A stretch of DNA of 64,000 nucleotides from Streptomyces griseocarneus. Lineage in GTDB: Bacteria; Actinomycetota; Actinomycetes; Streptomycetales; Streptomycetaceae. Shown here one piece after another: positions 7,937 through 17,049 of this stretch. Every line of letters begins with the position of its first letter. Position 1 is the stretch's first letter. The translations under genes and the position numbers were made by a program. Below the pieces are notes generated by a model, which did no database searches, had not been told where the DNA came from, and worked only from the letters and a program-made list of their open reading frames with translations. Location: positions 124,001 to 188,000 of the forward strand of contig PENC01000011.1 in the NCBI GenBank assembly GCA_003674045.1, given 5' to 3'.

Positions 7937-8917
7937 TTATCGGACGCCTTGCGCCGAAGTGCCCTGCTCCGGCGGGAGTTCCGCCGGGGTCGGGTACGAC
8001 GGCTGCGCGCCCGCGCGGGTCACGGACGCAGCCCCCACGCGCACCGCGAACCGGGCCGCCTCCAGCAGTGCGGCCCCGGCCGCCAGTTGCCCCGCCAGCG
8101 CACCCGTGAAGGCGTCGCCCGCCCCCGTGGTGTCCACGACGTCCGCCGTCAGGCCCGGCACCCGCGCGGGCTCGGTGTCCGTGGCGTCCAGGACCAGCGC
8201 GCCCTCCGCGCCGAGGGTCACGACGACCGAGCGGGCACCCTTTTTCCGCAGCTCGTGGAGCCAGGCGGTCGGCTCCGTGTCCGGGAGCCCGGAGAGGTGC
8301 CGGGCCTCGTGCTCGTTGACCACCAAGGGGTCCGCCGCCGAGAGGAGTTCGTGGTCGAGCCCGCTCCGCGGCGTCGGCGAGGGGTTGAGCACGACGCGGG
8401 TGCCGCTCTCCCCGGCGGCGCGGACCGTCGCCCGTACGGTCTCCTCGGGGATCTCCAGCTGGAGCGAGACCACCGCCGACGCGGCGATCGTCCCGTGCGA
8501 CGCCGCCACGTCCGCCGGGGAGAGCCGGGCGTTGGCGCCCGGGGAGACCACGATGCTGTTGTCGCCGTCCGGGCCGACGACGATCATCGCCGTGCCGGTC
8601 CGCGCCCCGCGCTCCACCAGGACGTGCCGGACGTCCGTACCCGCCTCCCGCTGCCCGGCCAGCAGCAGGTCGCCGAAGGCGTCGTCACCGACCTTCGCCA
8701 GCAGGGCCGTACGCACTCCGAGGCGTGCCGCGGCGACGGCCTGATTGGCCCCCTTGCCACCGGCCGACTCGACCAGGTCCGTGCCGGACACCGTCTCGCC
8801 CGCGCCCGGCCGCCGGTCCACCCGAACCGTCAGGTCCGCGTTGGCCGAACCGACGACCAGCACGTCGTACGCGCGCTTCCCGGCGCCGTCTTCCGCTTTC
8901 CCGTTCACACGTCCCAC
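7937..8917 (-). CDS. rbsK: Ribokinase
   Basis: 326 residues of the PfkB carbohydrate kinase family: N-terminal GSANADLTVRVDRRPGAGETV, the first signature GGKGANQAVAAARLG and the second signature DTTGAGDAFTGAL with the catalytic Asp. It phosphorylates ribose to ribose-5-phosphate in the cytoplasm. It is the last gene of a compact minus-strand operon (rbsR-A-C-B-K), 14 bases after rbsB. The N-terminal 17 residues extend beyond the family core, so a later start is possible. Confidence 0.93.
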   Translation of the reverse strand: MGRVNGKAEDGAGKRAYDVLVVGSANADLTVRVDRRPGAGETVSGTDLVESAGGKGANQAVAAARLGVRTALLAKVGDDAFGDLLLAGQREAGTDVRHVLVERGARTGTAMIVVGPDGDNSIVVSPGANARLSPADVAASHGTIAASAVVSLQLEIPEETVRATVRAAGESGTRVVLNPSPTPRSGLDHELLSAADPLVVNEHEARHLSGLPDTEPTAWLHELRKKGARSVVVTLGAEGALVLDATDTEPARVPGLTADVVDTTGAGDAFTGALAGQLAAGAALLEAARFAVRVGAASVTRAGAQPSYPTPAELPPEQGTSAQGVR

Positions 8918-8931
8918 TCTCCCAGCCTCTC

Positions 8932-9879
8932 TCAGCCCGCGAAGCGCGCGGCGTTCTCGCGGGTCACCAGCACCACGGGCACCTTCACCTCGCGCGGCAG
9001 GGGCTTGCCCGCCGCGGCCCGCATCGCCCAGTCCACGGCCTGCCTGCCGAGCAGCTCGGGCTGCTGGGCGACGGTCGCGGTCAGCGTGCCGTTCCGTACG
9101 CCTTCGATGCCGTCCGGCGTGCCGTCGAAGGCGACGACCTTGACGTTCCTGCCGGAGGCGGAGCCCAGCGCCTTGGCCGCGCCGAGCGCCATCTCGTCGT
9201 TGGCGGCGAAGACCCCGGCGATGTCGTGGTGCGCCTGGAGCATGTTCGCCATGACGTCCATGCCCTTGGCGCGGTCGAAGTCGGCGGGCTGCCGGGCGAC
9301 GACCTCGACGCCGGGGAAGGCCCGGATGCCCTCCTCGAAGCCCTTGCCGCGCTCGCGGGCGGCCGAGGTGCCCGGCTGTCCCTCCAGGAAGACGACCTTC
9401 CCCTTCCCGCCGACCGCCTCGGCGAGCGTCTTCGCCGCCAGCCGTCCGCCCGCGACGTTGTCGGAGGCGATGGTCGAGCCGACCTTGCCGCCGTTGACAC
9501 CGCGGTCGATGGAGATCACGGGGACGTCCGCCCGGTTGGCGACGCCCACCGCGGGCACGGCCGCGTCGGAGTCGACCGGGTTGATGACCGCCGCCTTGAC
9601 GTTCTGGCTGGTGAACGTCTCCATCTGGTTGATCTGCTGGGTCGGGTCGTTCTGTGCGTCCGTGATGTTGATCTTCAGTCCGCGGTCCTTCGCCTCCGCC
9701 TGCGCGCCCTTCTTGATGCCGACGAAGAACGGGTTGTTCATCGTGGACAGGGCGAGCCCCAGATCCGTGTGGCCGCCCCGGTCGCAGCCGGCCAGCGCCA
9801 CGGCGGCGGTCAGCACCGCGGCCGCGGCAGCCGCGCGGCTCTGACGCCCTTTCCCGGCTTTCCCGGCGCGCCCCCTCAT
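8932..9879 (-). CDS. rbsB: Ribose ABC transporter substrate-binding lipoprotein
   Basis: 315 residues; a basic N-terminus, hydrophobic stretch (AAAAAAVLTAAVALAGC) and LAGC lipobox place the lipidated Cys near residue 31. The mature protein is a periplasmic-binding protein type 1 domain (LGLALSTMNNPFFVGIKKGAQ, INITDAQNDPTQQINQ, VISIDRGVNGG, FAANDEMALGA), closely matching RbsB. It captures ribose at the outer membrane face and delivers it to RbsC/RbsA. Its start overlaps the end of rbsC by 4 bases. Confidence 0.93.
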   Translation of the reverse strand: MRGRAGKAGKGRQSRAAAAAAVLTAAVALAGCDRGGHTDLGLALSTMNNPFFVGIKKGAQAEAKDRGLKINITDAQNDPTQQINQMETFTSQNVKAAVINPVDSDAAVPAVGVANRADVPVISIDRGVNGGKVGSTIASDNVAGGRLAAKTLAEAVGGKGKVVFLEGQPGTSAARERGKGFEEGIRAFPGVEVVARQPADFDRAKGMDVMANMLQAHHDIAGVFAANDEMALGAAKALGSASGRNVKVVAFDGTPDGIEGVRNGTLTATVAQQPELLGRQAVDWAMRAAAGKPLPREVKVPVVLVTRENAARFAG

Positions 9880-10853
9880 CGCGTGCTCCGGCGGCGCAGC
9901 GTGTCCAGCAGCACGGCCAGCGCGATGACCAGGCCCGTCGCCACCTGCTGCCAGAAGGCCGACACCGACAGCAGGTTGAGGCCGTTGCGCAGCACCGCCA
10001 GGATCAGCGCGCCGATGAGCGTGCCGGACGCCTTGCCCGAACCGCCCGACAGGCTCGCCCCGCCGATGACGACCGCGGCGATCGCGTCCAGCTCGTAGCC
10101 CACGGCCGCCTGCGGCTGCGCGGAGGTCAGCCGGGAGGCCAGCACGATCCCGGCGACCGCGGCGAACAGCCCGGACAGGGCGTAGATCACCAGCTTGCGG
10201 CGCCTGACGTCGATGCCCGAGAGCCGGGCCGCCTCCTCGTTCCCGCCGATCGCGAACATCGCCCGGCCCGTGTACGTACGCGCCAGGACCAGCGCCGCCA
10301 CCGCCCCCATGGCGATCATCACGAGCACCGGCACCGGCAGCCAGCCGCCGAGGGTGTCACCCAGCCGGGAGACCGACGAGGGGAACGCGATCGGCGAGCC
10401 GCCCGAGATCACCAGGGCCAGGCCGCGGGCCACGGAGAGCAACGCCAGCGTGGCGATGAACGCCGGGAGCCTGCCGTACGCCACGAGCGCGCCCGAGACC
10501 AGCCCGGACACCACGCCCACCGCGAGCCCCAGCAGCACTGCCAGCCACACGGGCAGTCCCTCGGAGGTGGCGGCCCACGCGACCACGGTCGCCGACAGCG
10601 CGGCCACCGAGCCGACGGACAGGTCGATGCCCGCCGACACGATCACAAAGGTCACGCCGAACGCGAGGATCGCCGTCACCGAGGCCTGGACACCCACGTT
10701 GAGCACGTTCTGACCGCCCAGGAAGTCCCGCGACAGCACCGCCATCACCACGGTCAGGGCGACCAGGCCGCCCAGCGGGCCGTTGCGGAGCACCGCCCGT
10801 GCGAACCACTGCCCGGGAGCACTCCCGGGCGCCCGAAGCACCTCAGCCGACAT
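9876..10853 (-). CDS. rbsC: Ribose ABC transporter permease
   Basis: 325 residues with about eight to ten hydrophobic helices and the BPD_transp_2 signature (GIDLSVGSVAALSATVVA, GGNEEAARLSGIDV, VVIGGASLSGGSGKASGTLIGALILAVLRNGLNLL). It forms the membrane channel of the ribose importer together with RbsA and RbsB. It overlaps rbsA by 11 bases and rbsB by 4, indicating translational coupling. Confidence 0.93.
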   Translation of the reverse strand: MSAEVLRAPGSAPGQWFARAVLRNGPLGGLVALTVVMAVLSRDFLGGQNVLNVGVQASVTAILAFGVTFVIVSAGIDLSVGSVAALSATVVAWAATSEGLPVWLAVLLGLAVGVVSGLVSGALVAYGRLPAFIATLALLSVARGLALVISGGSPIAFPSSVSRLGDTLGGWLPVPVLVMIAMGAVAALVLARTYTGRAMFAIGGNEEAARLSGIDVRRRKLVIYALSGLFAAVAGIVLASRLTSAQPQAAVGYELDAIAAVVIGGASLSGGSGKASGTLIGALILAVLRNGLNLLSVSAFWQQVATGLVIALAVLLDTLRRRSTR

Positions 10854-12438
10854 CGGAGCCCTCCATCGCGCTCTGACCTGTGTTCGTGTTCCTGTCCGCC
10901 TGCGGGTCCCTGTCCGCCTGCGGGGAGCGGACCGCCAGCTCCATCACCGCGTCCTGTGTGGCCCGTTCGCCCGACAGCTCGCCGACGAGCCTGCCCTGCG
11001 CCATCACCAGCACCCGGTCGCTCATGCCCAGCACCTCCGGCAGATCGCTGGAGATCATCAGGACCGCGTGGCCCGCCGCCGTCAGCTCGTTGACGAGCCG
11101 GTAGATCTCGACCTTCGCGCCCACGTCGATGCCCCGCGTCGGCTCGTCGAGGATCAGCAGCCGGGCACCCGCCAGCAGCCACTTGCCGATGACGATCTTC
11201 TGCTGGTTGCCGCCCGACAGCGTGCGCGCCGACTGCTCCAGGCCGCTCATGCGCACCTTCAGCCGCTCCGCCACCGACGCCGCCTCGCGCCGCTGCGCGG
11301 CCCGGTCCACGAAACCGGCCCGGGTGTCGCGGTCGAGCCGGGCCAGCGTCAGGTTGTCGCGCAACGACGCGTCCAGCAGCAGGCCCTGGCCCTTGCGGTC
11401 CTCGGGCACGAGCCCGAGCCCGGCCCGCATCGCGGCCCGGACGTCACCGCGGGGCAGCTCCGTACCGTCCACCTCGACCGTCCCGGCGTCGTAGCGGTCC
11501 ACGCCGAACAGCGCCCGCGCCACCTCGGTGCGGCCCGCGCCCACCAGCCCGGCCAGGCCCACGACCTCCCCGGCCCGCACCTCGAAGCCGACGTCCTCGA
11601 ACGCCCCGGCGCGGGTCAGGCCGCGCACCCTCAGCAGGGGCGCGCCCGGCCCGGCGGGCCGCTCCCGCGGGTACTGCTCGGCGATGTCGCGGCCGACCAT
11701 CAGCCGGATGAGCTCCTCCTCACCGGCCGAGGCGGGCACCTCCGCCACCGAGCGGCCGTCGCGCAGAACGGTCACGCGGTCGCCGAGCGCGGCTATCTCC
11801 TCCAGGTGATGGGTGATGAAGACGATGCCGACCCCGCTCGCGCGCAGCTCACGGACGATGCCGAAGAGCGTGGCGACCTCCTCGGCGGTCAGCACGGCGG
11901 TCGGCTCGTCCATGATCAGTACGCGGGCGTCCCGGCCGAGCGCCTTCGCGATCTCCACCATCTGGAGCCCGGCGACGCCCAGTTCGGCCACCGGGGTCGT
12001 GGGGGAGACATCGAGGCGCACCCGGCGCAGCAGCTCGGCGGCGCGCTCGCGCATCGCGCGCCGGTCGACGAGGCCGAGCGCGGTGCGCGGCTGCCGCCCC
12101 AGGAAGAGGTTCTCCGCGACGGTGAGGCCGGGGACGAGGGCGAACTCCTGGTGGATGGTGGCGATGCCGAGCCGCTCCGCGTCCTGCGCGGAGCGGATGA
12201 CGACCTCACGGCGCCCGACGATGATGCGCCCGCTGTCGGGGCGGTGGACACCGGAGAGCGTCTTGATGAGGGTGCTCTTGCCCGCGCCGTTCTCCCCGAG
12301 CAGGACGTGCACCTCCCCGGCCCGCAGGCTCAGGTCCACACCGTCCAGGGCGCGGACGCCCGGGAAGGACTTCGTGATCCCTTCCACGCGCAGCAGTACG
12401 TGGCCGCTGTCCGGTCCGTCGTCGTCGACGCCGGTCAT
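10843..12438 (-). CDS. rbsA: Ribose ABC transporter ATP-binding protein (double ABC)
   Basis: 531 residues, the usual RbsA/MglA length, with two ABC cassettes. The first has Walker A GENGAGKSTL, signature region VAGLQMVEIAKAL and Walker B VLIMDEPTAVL. The second has a degenerate Walker A (GLVGAGRTE), signature LSGGNQQKIVIGKWL and Walker B LLILDEPTRGIDVGAK. The asymmetry is normal for this family. The start at 12438 was chosen because GGAAAGGGGC precedes it and it overlaps the rbsR stop by four bases (ATGA). Confidence 0.93.
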   Translation of the reverse strand: MTGVDDDGPDSGHVLLRVEGITKSFPGVRALDGVDLSLRAGEVHVLLGENGAGKSTLIKTLSGVHRPDSGRIIVGRREVVIRSAQDAERLGIATIHQEFALVPGLTVAENLFLGRQPRTALGLVDRRAMRERAAELLRRVRLDVSPTTPVAELGVAGLQMVEIAKALGRDARVLIMDEPTAVLTAEEVATLFGIVRELRASGVGIVFITHHLEEIAALGDRVTVLRDGRSVAEVPASAGEEELIRLMVGRDIAEQYPRERPAGPGAPLLRVRGLTRAGAFEDVGFEVRAGEVVGLAGLVGAGRTEVARALFGVDRYDAGTVEVDGTELPRGDVRAAMRAGLGLVPEDRKGQGLLLDASLRDNLTLARLDRDTRAGFVDRAAQRREAASVAERLKVRMSGLEQSARTLSGGNQQKIVIGKWLLAGARLLILDEPTRGIDVGAKVEIYRLVNELTAAGHAVLMISSDLPEVLGMSDRVLVMAQGRLVGELSGERATQDAVMELAVRSPQADRDPQADRNTNTGQSAMEGSDVG

Positions 12439-13475
12439 GCGCTGCCCCTTTCCTCTCGGATTTCCTCTCGGACTCTCGGCTCCGGCTGTTCGCCGCAGGA
12501 GCGGCGCCGCACGAGCCGCGCCGGCAGCAGCACGGACGGCGCTTCCCGCCCCTCGATCCGCTCCAGCAGCGTGTGCACGGCGGACGTGCCCAGCTCGCGC
12601 GTCGGCTGGGCGACGGCGGTGAGCGGCGGGTCGGTGTGCGCGAACCACGGCACGTCGTCGAAGGCCACGAGCGCCACGTCGGCCGGGATGCGCAGGCCCC
12701 TGGCCCGTACCTCGTCCAGCGCGCCCAGCGCCATCAGGTTGTCCGTGGCCAGCACCGCGTCCGGCGGCTCGGGCAGGTCCAGCAGGGCCCGCATCATCCG
12801 CCGCCCGCCGGTGGGGGAGAGGTCCGGTGACGCCAGGACCCGCTCCGCGGGCAGCGCGATGCCGTGCCCGGCCAGGGCGGCGCGGAACAGCTCCAGCCGC
12901 TCCTCGCCGATGGGCGTCCCGGCGGGGGCCACGATGACGGCGGGCCTGCGCCGCCCCAGCGTTGCCAGGTGCGCGGCCAGTTCGCCCAGGGCCCGGCGCC
13001 CCTCCGCCCGGACGCACGGGGCGGCGAGCCCCGGGACGGTGCGGTCGAGGAGGACCAGCGGGGTACCGGCGGCGACCGCCTCGCGGAGCGCGGCGGACCC
13101 GGTGCCCGCGGAGCTCACCAGCAGGCCGTCGATGCGCCGGTCCAGGAGCGTGCGGATCTGGTCGTCCTGCTGCTCCGCGCTCTCCCCGGCGTTGCCGATG
13201 ACCAGGCTGTAGCCCAGCCGCCGGGCCTCCTGCTCGACGGCGTCCGCGAGTTCCGTGAAGAACGGGTTGCGCAGGTCGCTGATGACCAGCCCCAGTGTGC
13301 GGGTGCGGGCGGTGCGCAGCGCGCGGGCGACCACGTTCGGCCGGTAGCCGAGCTCCGCCACGGCCGCGAGCACCCGCTCGCGGGTGTCGGCCACGGCGGA
13401 GCGGCCGTTGAGGACGCGGGAGACCGTGGCGACGGACACCCCGGCCCGTCCGGCCACGTCCTTGATGGTCGCCAT
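12435..13475 (-). CDS. rbsR: LacI-family transcriptional repressor of the ribose operon
   Basis: 346 residues from ATG 13475. The N-terminal HTH is canonical (MATIKDVAGRAGVSVATVSRVLNG) followed by the hinge (VLAAVAELGYRPNVVARALR) and a periplasmic-binding-like sensor domain (LGLVISDLRNPFFTELADAVEQEA, ALVAFDDVPW). The frame is open 31 codons further upstream, but that part lacks family similarity and lies over the operators. It is first in the operon, and two near-identical 12-bp boxes lie just upstream, so autoregulation with induction by ribose is likely. Confidence 0.92.
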   Translation of the reverse strand: MATIKDVAGRAGVSVATVSRVLNGRSAVADTRERVLAAVAELGYRPNVVARALRTARTRTLGLVISDLRNPFFTELADAVEQEARRLGYSLVIGNAGESAEQQDDQIRTLLDRRIDGLLVSSAGTGSAALREAVAAGTPLVLLDRTVPGLAAPCVRAEGRRALGELAAHLATLGRRRPAVIVAPAGTPIGEERLELFRAALAGHGIALPAERVLASPDLSPTGGRRMMRALLDLPEPPDAVLATDNLMALGALDEVRARGLRIPADVALVAFDDVPWFAHTDPPLTAVAQPTRELGTSAVHTLLERIEGREAPSVLLPARLVRRRSCGEQPEPRVREEIREERGSA

Positions 13476-13495
13476 GGATGCCCCCGCTGCCGCAT

Positions 13496-13547
13496 GTAAT
13501 CGTTTTCGTGCGGCCACAGGTAATCGATTACATGCGTGGCCCGTCAA
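13496..13547 (-). promoter_or_regulatory. rbs operon promoter with two LacI-type operators
   Basis: A perfect 12-bp palindrome GTAATCGATTAC (13520-13531) and a partial copy GTAATCGTTTTC (13496-13507) start 24 bp apart, on the same DNA face. On the minus strand TTGACG (13547-13542) is a good -35, and the palindrome falls within the spacer/-10 region. A separate inverted repeat ATGACG-CA-CGTCAT lies further upstream at 13560-13573. Repression by RbsR is inferred from position and symmetry. Confidence 0.75.
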
Positions 13548-13616
13548 GGTGTCGCATATATGACGCACGTCATGTTGACGGGGGAGGGCGTCGGTTCTCC
13601 GGGTGATACGCCCAGG

Positions 13617-14360
13617 TCAGACCCGGTCGCGCGTCGTGGAGTAGAGGTGGCTGTCCGGGAACTGCTCCGCCGCCAGGGTGCGGCCCACGACGATCACCGC
13701 CGTGCGGACCACGCCCGCCGCCTTCACCTGGTCCGCGATGTCGGCGAGGGAGCCGCGCAGCACGAGTTCGTCGGGGCGGCTGGCCATGGCGACGACCGCC
13801 GCGGGACAGTCCGGGCCGTAGTGCGGCAGGAGTTCGGCGACCACGCGGTCCACGTAGCGCGCCGCGAGGTGCAGCACGAGCAGGGCGCCGCTGCGGCCGA
13901 GCGTGGCCAGGTCCTCGCCCGGGGGCATGGGCGTGGCTTGCTGGGCGATACGGGTGAGGATCACGGTCTGCCCGACGGCGGGCACGGTCAGCTCACGGCC
14001 GAGCGCCGCTGCCGCGGCGGCGAAGGAGGGCACACCGGGGACGATCTCGTACGGGATGCCCAGCGCGTCCAAGCGCCGCATCTGCTCGGCGACGGCGCTG
14101 AAGACGGACGGGTCGCCCGAGTGCAGCCGGGCCACGTCCTGCCCCGCCTCGTGGGCACGCGCGAACTCGTCCGTGATCTGATCCAGATTCAGCTGAGCCG
14201 TGTCGACGAGGCGCGCCTCCGGCGGGCACTCGGCGAGGAGCTCGCGCGGCACGAGGCTGCCCGCGTACAGGCAGACGCCGCAGCGGGCGAGCGTCCGCGC
14301 GCCGCGCACGGTGATGAGGTCCGCGGCGCCGGGGCCCGCTCCGATGAAGTACACGGTCAT
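13617..14360 (-). CDS. cobM: Precorrin-4 C11-methyltransferase
   Basis: 247 residues of the tetrapyrrole methylase family: N-terminal SAM-site loop YFIGAGPGAADLITVRG, LYAGSLVP, LHSGDPSVFSAVAEQ and PGVPSFAAAAAALG. These match CobM/CbiF, which methylates C11 of precorrin-4. ATG 14360 has AAGGAG upstream. It follows cobL on the same strand by 38 bases and is probably co-transcribed. No terminator is visible between it and the rbs promoter. Confidence 0.93.
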   Translation of the reverse strand: MTVYFIGAGPGAADLITVRGARTLARCGVCLYAGSLVPRELLAECPPEARLVDTAQLNLDQITDEFARAHEAGQDVARLHSGDPSVFSAVAEQMRRLDALGIPYEIVPGVPSFAAAAAALGRELTVPAVGQTVILTRIAQQATPMPPGEDLATLGRSGALLVLHLAARYVDRVVAELLPHYGPDCPAAVVAMASRPDELVLRGSLADIADQVKAAGVVRTAVIVVGRTLAAEQFPDSHLYSTTRDRV

Positions 14361-14398
14361 GGCAGGGGTCTCCTTGAGAGGGTCGGGCGCGGGGGCGG

Positions 14399-15631
14399 TC
14401 AGACGGCGGGGCCGGCGGCTTTGACCACCGACCACTGGGTGACCGGCATCGCCTGCCGCCAGCCCGTGAAGCCGCCCACGGGCACGGCGTGGGCCACGGC
14501 GAGGCGCGTCAGCTCGCCGCCGTGGCGCCGGTACCACTCCGTCAGCAGCGCCTCGGACTCCAGCGTGACGGTGTTGGCGACGAGCCGGCCGCCCTCGGGC
14601 AGCGCCTCCCAGCAGGCGGTGAGCAGACCGGGCGCGGTCAGTCCGCCGCCGACGAACACGGCGTCGGGCACGGGCAGTCCGGCGAGCGACGCGGGGGCCG
14701 CGCCCGTGACGACGCGCAGCGCGGGCACACCGAGCGCGTCGGCGTTGCGGACGATGCGCTCGGCCCGTACGGGATCGCGCTCGACGGCGACGGCCCGGCA
14801 CGAACGGTGCGCGCGCATCCACTCGATGCCGATGGAGCCGGAGCCGCCGCCCACGTCCCACAGCAGCTCGCCGGGGGCCGGGGCGAGCGCGGCGAGCGTC
14901 GCGGCCCGCACATGACGCTTCGTCAACTGGCCGTCGTGCTCGAAGGCGTCGTCCGGCAGACCGGGGGTGAGCGGCAGCCGGGGCGCGGCGGGCGCGCGGC
15001 GGCACTCGACGGCGATCACGTTGAGCGCGTCGCCGGGCGGTGTCTCCCAGCCCTCGGCCGTGCCCGTGATGTGGCGCTCCCGCTCGCCGCCGAGCTGCTC
15101 CAGCACCGTCATCCGGCTCGGCCCGAAGCCCCGCGCGGCCAGCAGCGCGGCCACCTCGGCGGGCGTCCCCGCACCCGCGCTGAGCAGCAGCAGCCGCCGG
15201 CCGTGGTGCAGGGCGGCGGTGAGCGCGGCGAGCGGCCTGCCCACCAGGCTGAGCACCTCGGTGTCGTCCAGCGGCCAGCCGAGCCGGGCACAGGCGTAGG
15301 ACACGGACGACGGGTGCGGCAGCACCCGCAGCCGGGCGGGGTCGCCGAGGACGTCCACGAGCGTGCGGCCGATGCCGAAGAACATGGGGTCGCCGCTGGC
15401 GAGGACGCACACGCGCCGCCCCGCGTGCGCCGCCAGCAGCCCCGGCACGGCGGGACGCAGCGGCGACGGCCAGGCGACACGCTCCCCGGCGCACTCCGGC
15501 GGCAGCAGGTCCAGCTGGCGGGGGCCGCCGACCAGGACCTCGGCCCGGCACAGCTCCTCCCGGGCGGCCGGGGCGAGGCCGGGCCAGCCGTCGGCGCCGA
15601 TGCCTACGACGGTCACGGGGGCGTGGCTCAC
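14399..15631 (-). CDS. cobL: Precorrin-6Y C5,15-methyltransferase (decarboxylating), CbiE-CbiT fusion
   Basis: About 410 residues from GTG 15631. The N-terminal half is a CbiE-type tetrapyrrole methylase (VTVVGIGADGWPGL, LASGDPMFFGIGRTL, HPSSVSYACARLGWPL). The C-terminal half is a CbiT-type Rossmann methyltransferase/decarboxylase (LLWDVGGGSGSIGIEWMRA, AVFVGGGLTAPGL). The fusion is standard for aerobic CobL. The frame is open to 15781, but homology begins at VTVVGIGADG and the extension would cover the promoter of the divergent gene, so GTG 15631 is preferred. Confidence 0.93.
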   Translation of the reverse strand: MSHAPVTVVGIGADGWPGLAPAAREELCRAEVLVGGPRQLDLLPPECAGERVAWPSPLRPAVPGLLAAHAGRRVCVLASGDPMFFGIGRTLVDVLGDPARLRVLPHPSSVSYACARLGWPLDDTEVLSLVGRPLAALTAALHHGRRLLLLSAGAGTPAEVAALLAARGFGPSRMTVLEQLGGERERHITGTAEGWETPPGDALNVIAVECRRAPAAPRLPLTPGLPDDAFEHDGQLTKRHVRAATLAALAPAPGELLWDVGGGSGSIGIEWMRAHRSCRAVAVERDPVRAERIVRNADALGVPALRVVTGAAPASLAGLPVPDAVFVGGGLTAPGLLTACWEALPEGGRLVANTVTLESEALLTEWYRRHGGELTRLAVAHAVPVGGFTGWRQAMPVTQWSVVKAAGPAV

Positions 15632-15761
15632 GGGGGCGTACCTCGGTTCTGCGGCGGTTCTCCGGCGCGGGGCAGGGGGCGTTCGCACGAACGGCGGAAC
15701 GAGCAGCAGCACTCTACTGACCTGGGACGACGGCAGGACAGCCGGGACCGGGGGAGTCACC

Positions 15762-15784
15762 TTATTGCCTACAATGTGCAATTA
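15762..15784. promoter_or_regulatory. Candidate operator and -10 element between cobL and tsaD
   Basis: TTATTGC-N9-GCAATTA (15762-15768, 15778-15784) is a 23-bp inverted repeat with one mismatch in the arms. A perfect-looking -10 TACAAT (15770-15775) lies inside it, about 36 bases before the tsaD start. No good -35 is seen at 17 bp. A site overlapping the -10 would suit a repressor; the regulator is unknown. Confidence 0.5.
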
Positions 15785-15810
15785 CTCATCGACAGCAGGA
15801 GGCGTTTGGC

Positions 15811-16887
15811 GTGGCGGGCTCACCGGTGGTGCTGGGGATCGAATCGTCCTGCGACGAGACCGGCGCCGGTCTCGTCCGGGAGGGGAAGCTGCTGGGGCAC
15901 GCGGTGTCCTCCAGCATGGACGAGCACGCACGCTTCGGCGGCGTCGTCCCGGAGATAGCCGCCCGCGCGCATGTGCACGCCGTGACGCCCGTGGTGCACG
16001 CCGCGCTCGCCGACGCGGGGCTGTCGATGAGCGACATCGGTGCCGTCGCCGTGACCACGGGACCCGGGCTGTCCGGCGCCCTCCAGGTGGGCGTCGCCGC
16101 CGCGAAGGGCCTGGCGTACGCGCTGGACGTGCCGCTGTACGGGGTCCACCACCTCGCGGGACACGTGGCCGCCGACACCCTGGAGCACGGGCCGCTGCCG
16201 GACCCCTGCATGGTGCTGATCGTCTCCGGCGGTCACACGTCGCTGCTCCTCGTACGGGACCTGGCGCGCGATCCGATCGTCCACCTCGGCGACACGCTCG
16301 ACGACGCGGCGGGCGAGTGCTTCGACAAGGTCGCGCGGGTCTTCGGCCTGCCGTACCCCGGTGGGCCCGCCGTGGACCGGGCCGCGCGCGAGGGCGACCC
16401 GGGGGCGGTGGCGTTCCCGCGGCCTCTCACGGGGCCGCGGGACGACCGTTACGCCTTTTCTTTCTCCGGCCTGAAGACGGCCGCCGCGCGCTGGGCGGAG
16501 CGGCACCGGGCCGAGGGGCGGCCGTTGCCCCTCGCCGACGGCGCGGCCTCCCTGCAGGAGGCGGTCGCGGACGTGCTCACCCGCAAGGCCGTCGCCGCGT
16601 GCCGCGAGCACGGCGTGGGCACGCTCGTGATCGTCGGCGGCGTCGCGGCGAACTCACGCGTGCGGTCCCTGGCGGAGCAGCGGTGCGCCGCGGCGGGCAT
16701 CGAGCTGCGGGTGCCGCCGCTGCGGCTGTGCACGGACAACGGCGCGATGGTCGCGGCGGTGGGGGATCTGCTGGTGCGGGCGGGGGCGGAGGGGGCGCCG
16801 CTGGATGTTTCCGTCGATCCGTCGGCGCCGCTCGCATACGCGGCGCTGCACCCGACGGCGGCGGGAAGGGTCACCGCACTTCTGTGA
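15811..16887 (+). CDS. tsaD: tRNA N6-threonylcarbamoyladenosine synthase subunit TsaD (Gcp/Kae1 family)
   Basis: 358 residues starting at GTG 15811 with CAGGAGGCG upstream. Visible hallmarks are LGIESSCDETGAGLV, the metal-binding His pair in VHHLAGHVAAD, IVSGGHTSLLLV, GECFDKVARVFGLPYPGGPAVD, SFSGLKTA, GGVAANSRVR and LCTDNGAMVA. With TsaB/TsaE/TsaC this family makes t6A37 in ANN-decoding tRNAs. All ligand residues I can see are intact. The location is odd: tsaD usually sits with tsaB/rimI, not between corrin genes, so this may be a second copy. A hairpin terminator follows immediately. Confidence 0.9.
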   Translation: MAGSPVVLGIESSCDETGAGLVREGKLLGHAVSSSMDEHARFGGVVPEIAARAHVHAVTPVVHAALADAGLSMSDIGAVAVTTGPGLSGALQVGVAAAKGLAYALDVPLYGVHHLAGHVAADTLEHGPLPDPCMVLIVSGGHTSLLLVRDLARDPIVHLGDTLDDAAGECFDKVARVFGLPYPGGPAVDRAAREGDPGAVAFPRPLTGPRDDRYAFSFSGLKTAAARWAERHRAEGRPLPLADGAASLQEAVADVLTRKAVAACREHGVGTLVIVGGVAANSRVRSLAEQRCAAAGIELRVPPLRLCTDNGAMVAAVGDLLVRAGAEGAPLDVSVDPSAPLAYAALHPTAAGRVTALL

Positions 16888-16906
16888 CCGGGGGCTTCGC
16901 CCCCGG
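16888..16906 (+). terminator. Hairpin directly after tsaD
   Basis: CCGGGGGC-TTC-GCCCCCGG is a perfect 8-bp stem with a 3-base loop, beginning one base after the stop codon. There is no clean T-run, as is common for Streptomyces terminators. Confidence 0.65.
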
Positions 16907-17049
16907 ACCCCCGTTTCGGTGCGGTCCGTGGTCCGGTTGTGCCCACCCTCCCCCAGACTCCGTCCGGGAGGTGCCCCCAGCCGTGCGGAACGCCTGCCCA
17001 CAACCGGGAGTGACGGGTGGGCGGGGCGAGGCGCCCCGCCCGGGGGCGG

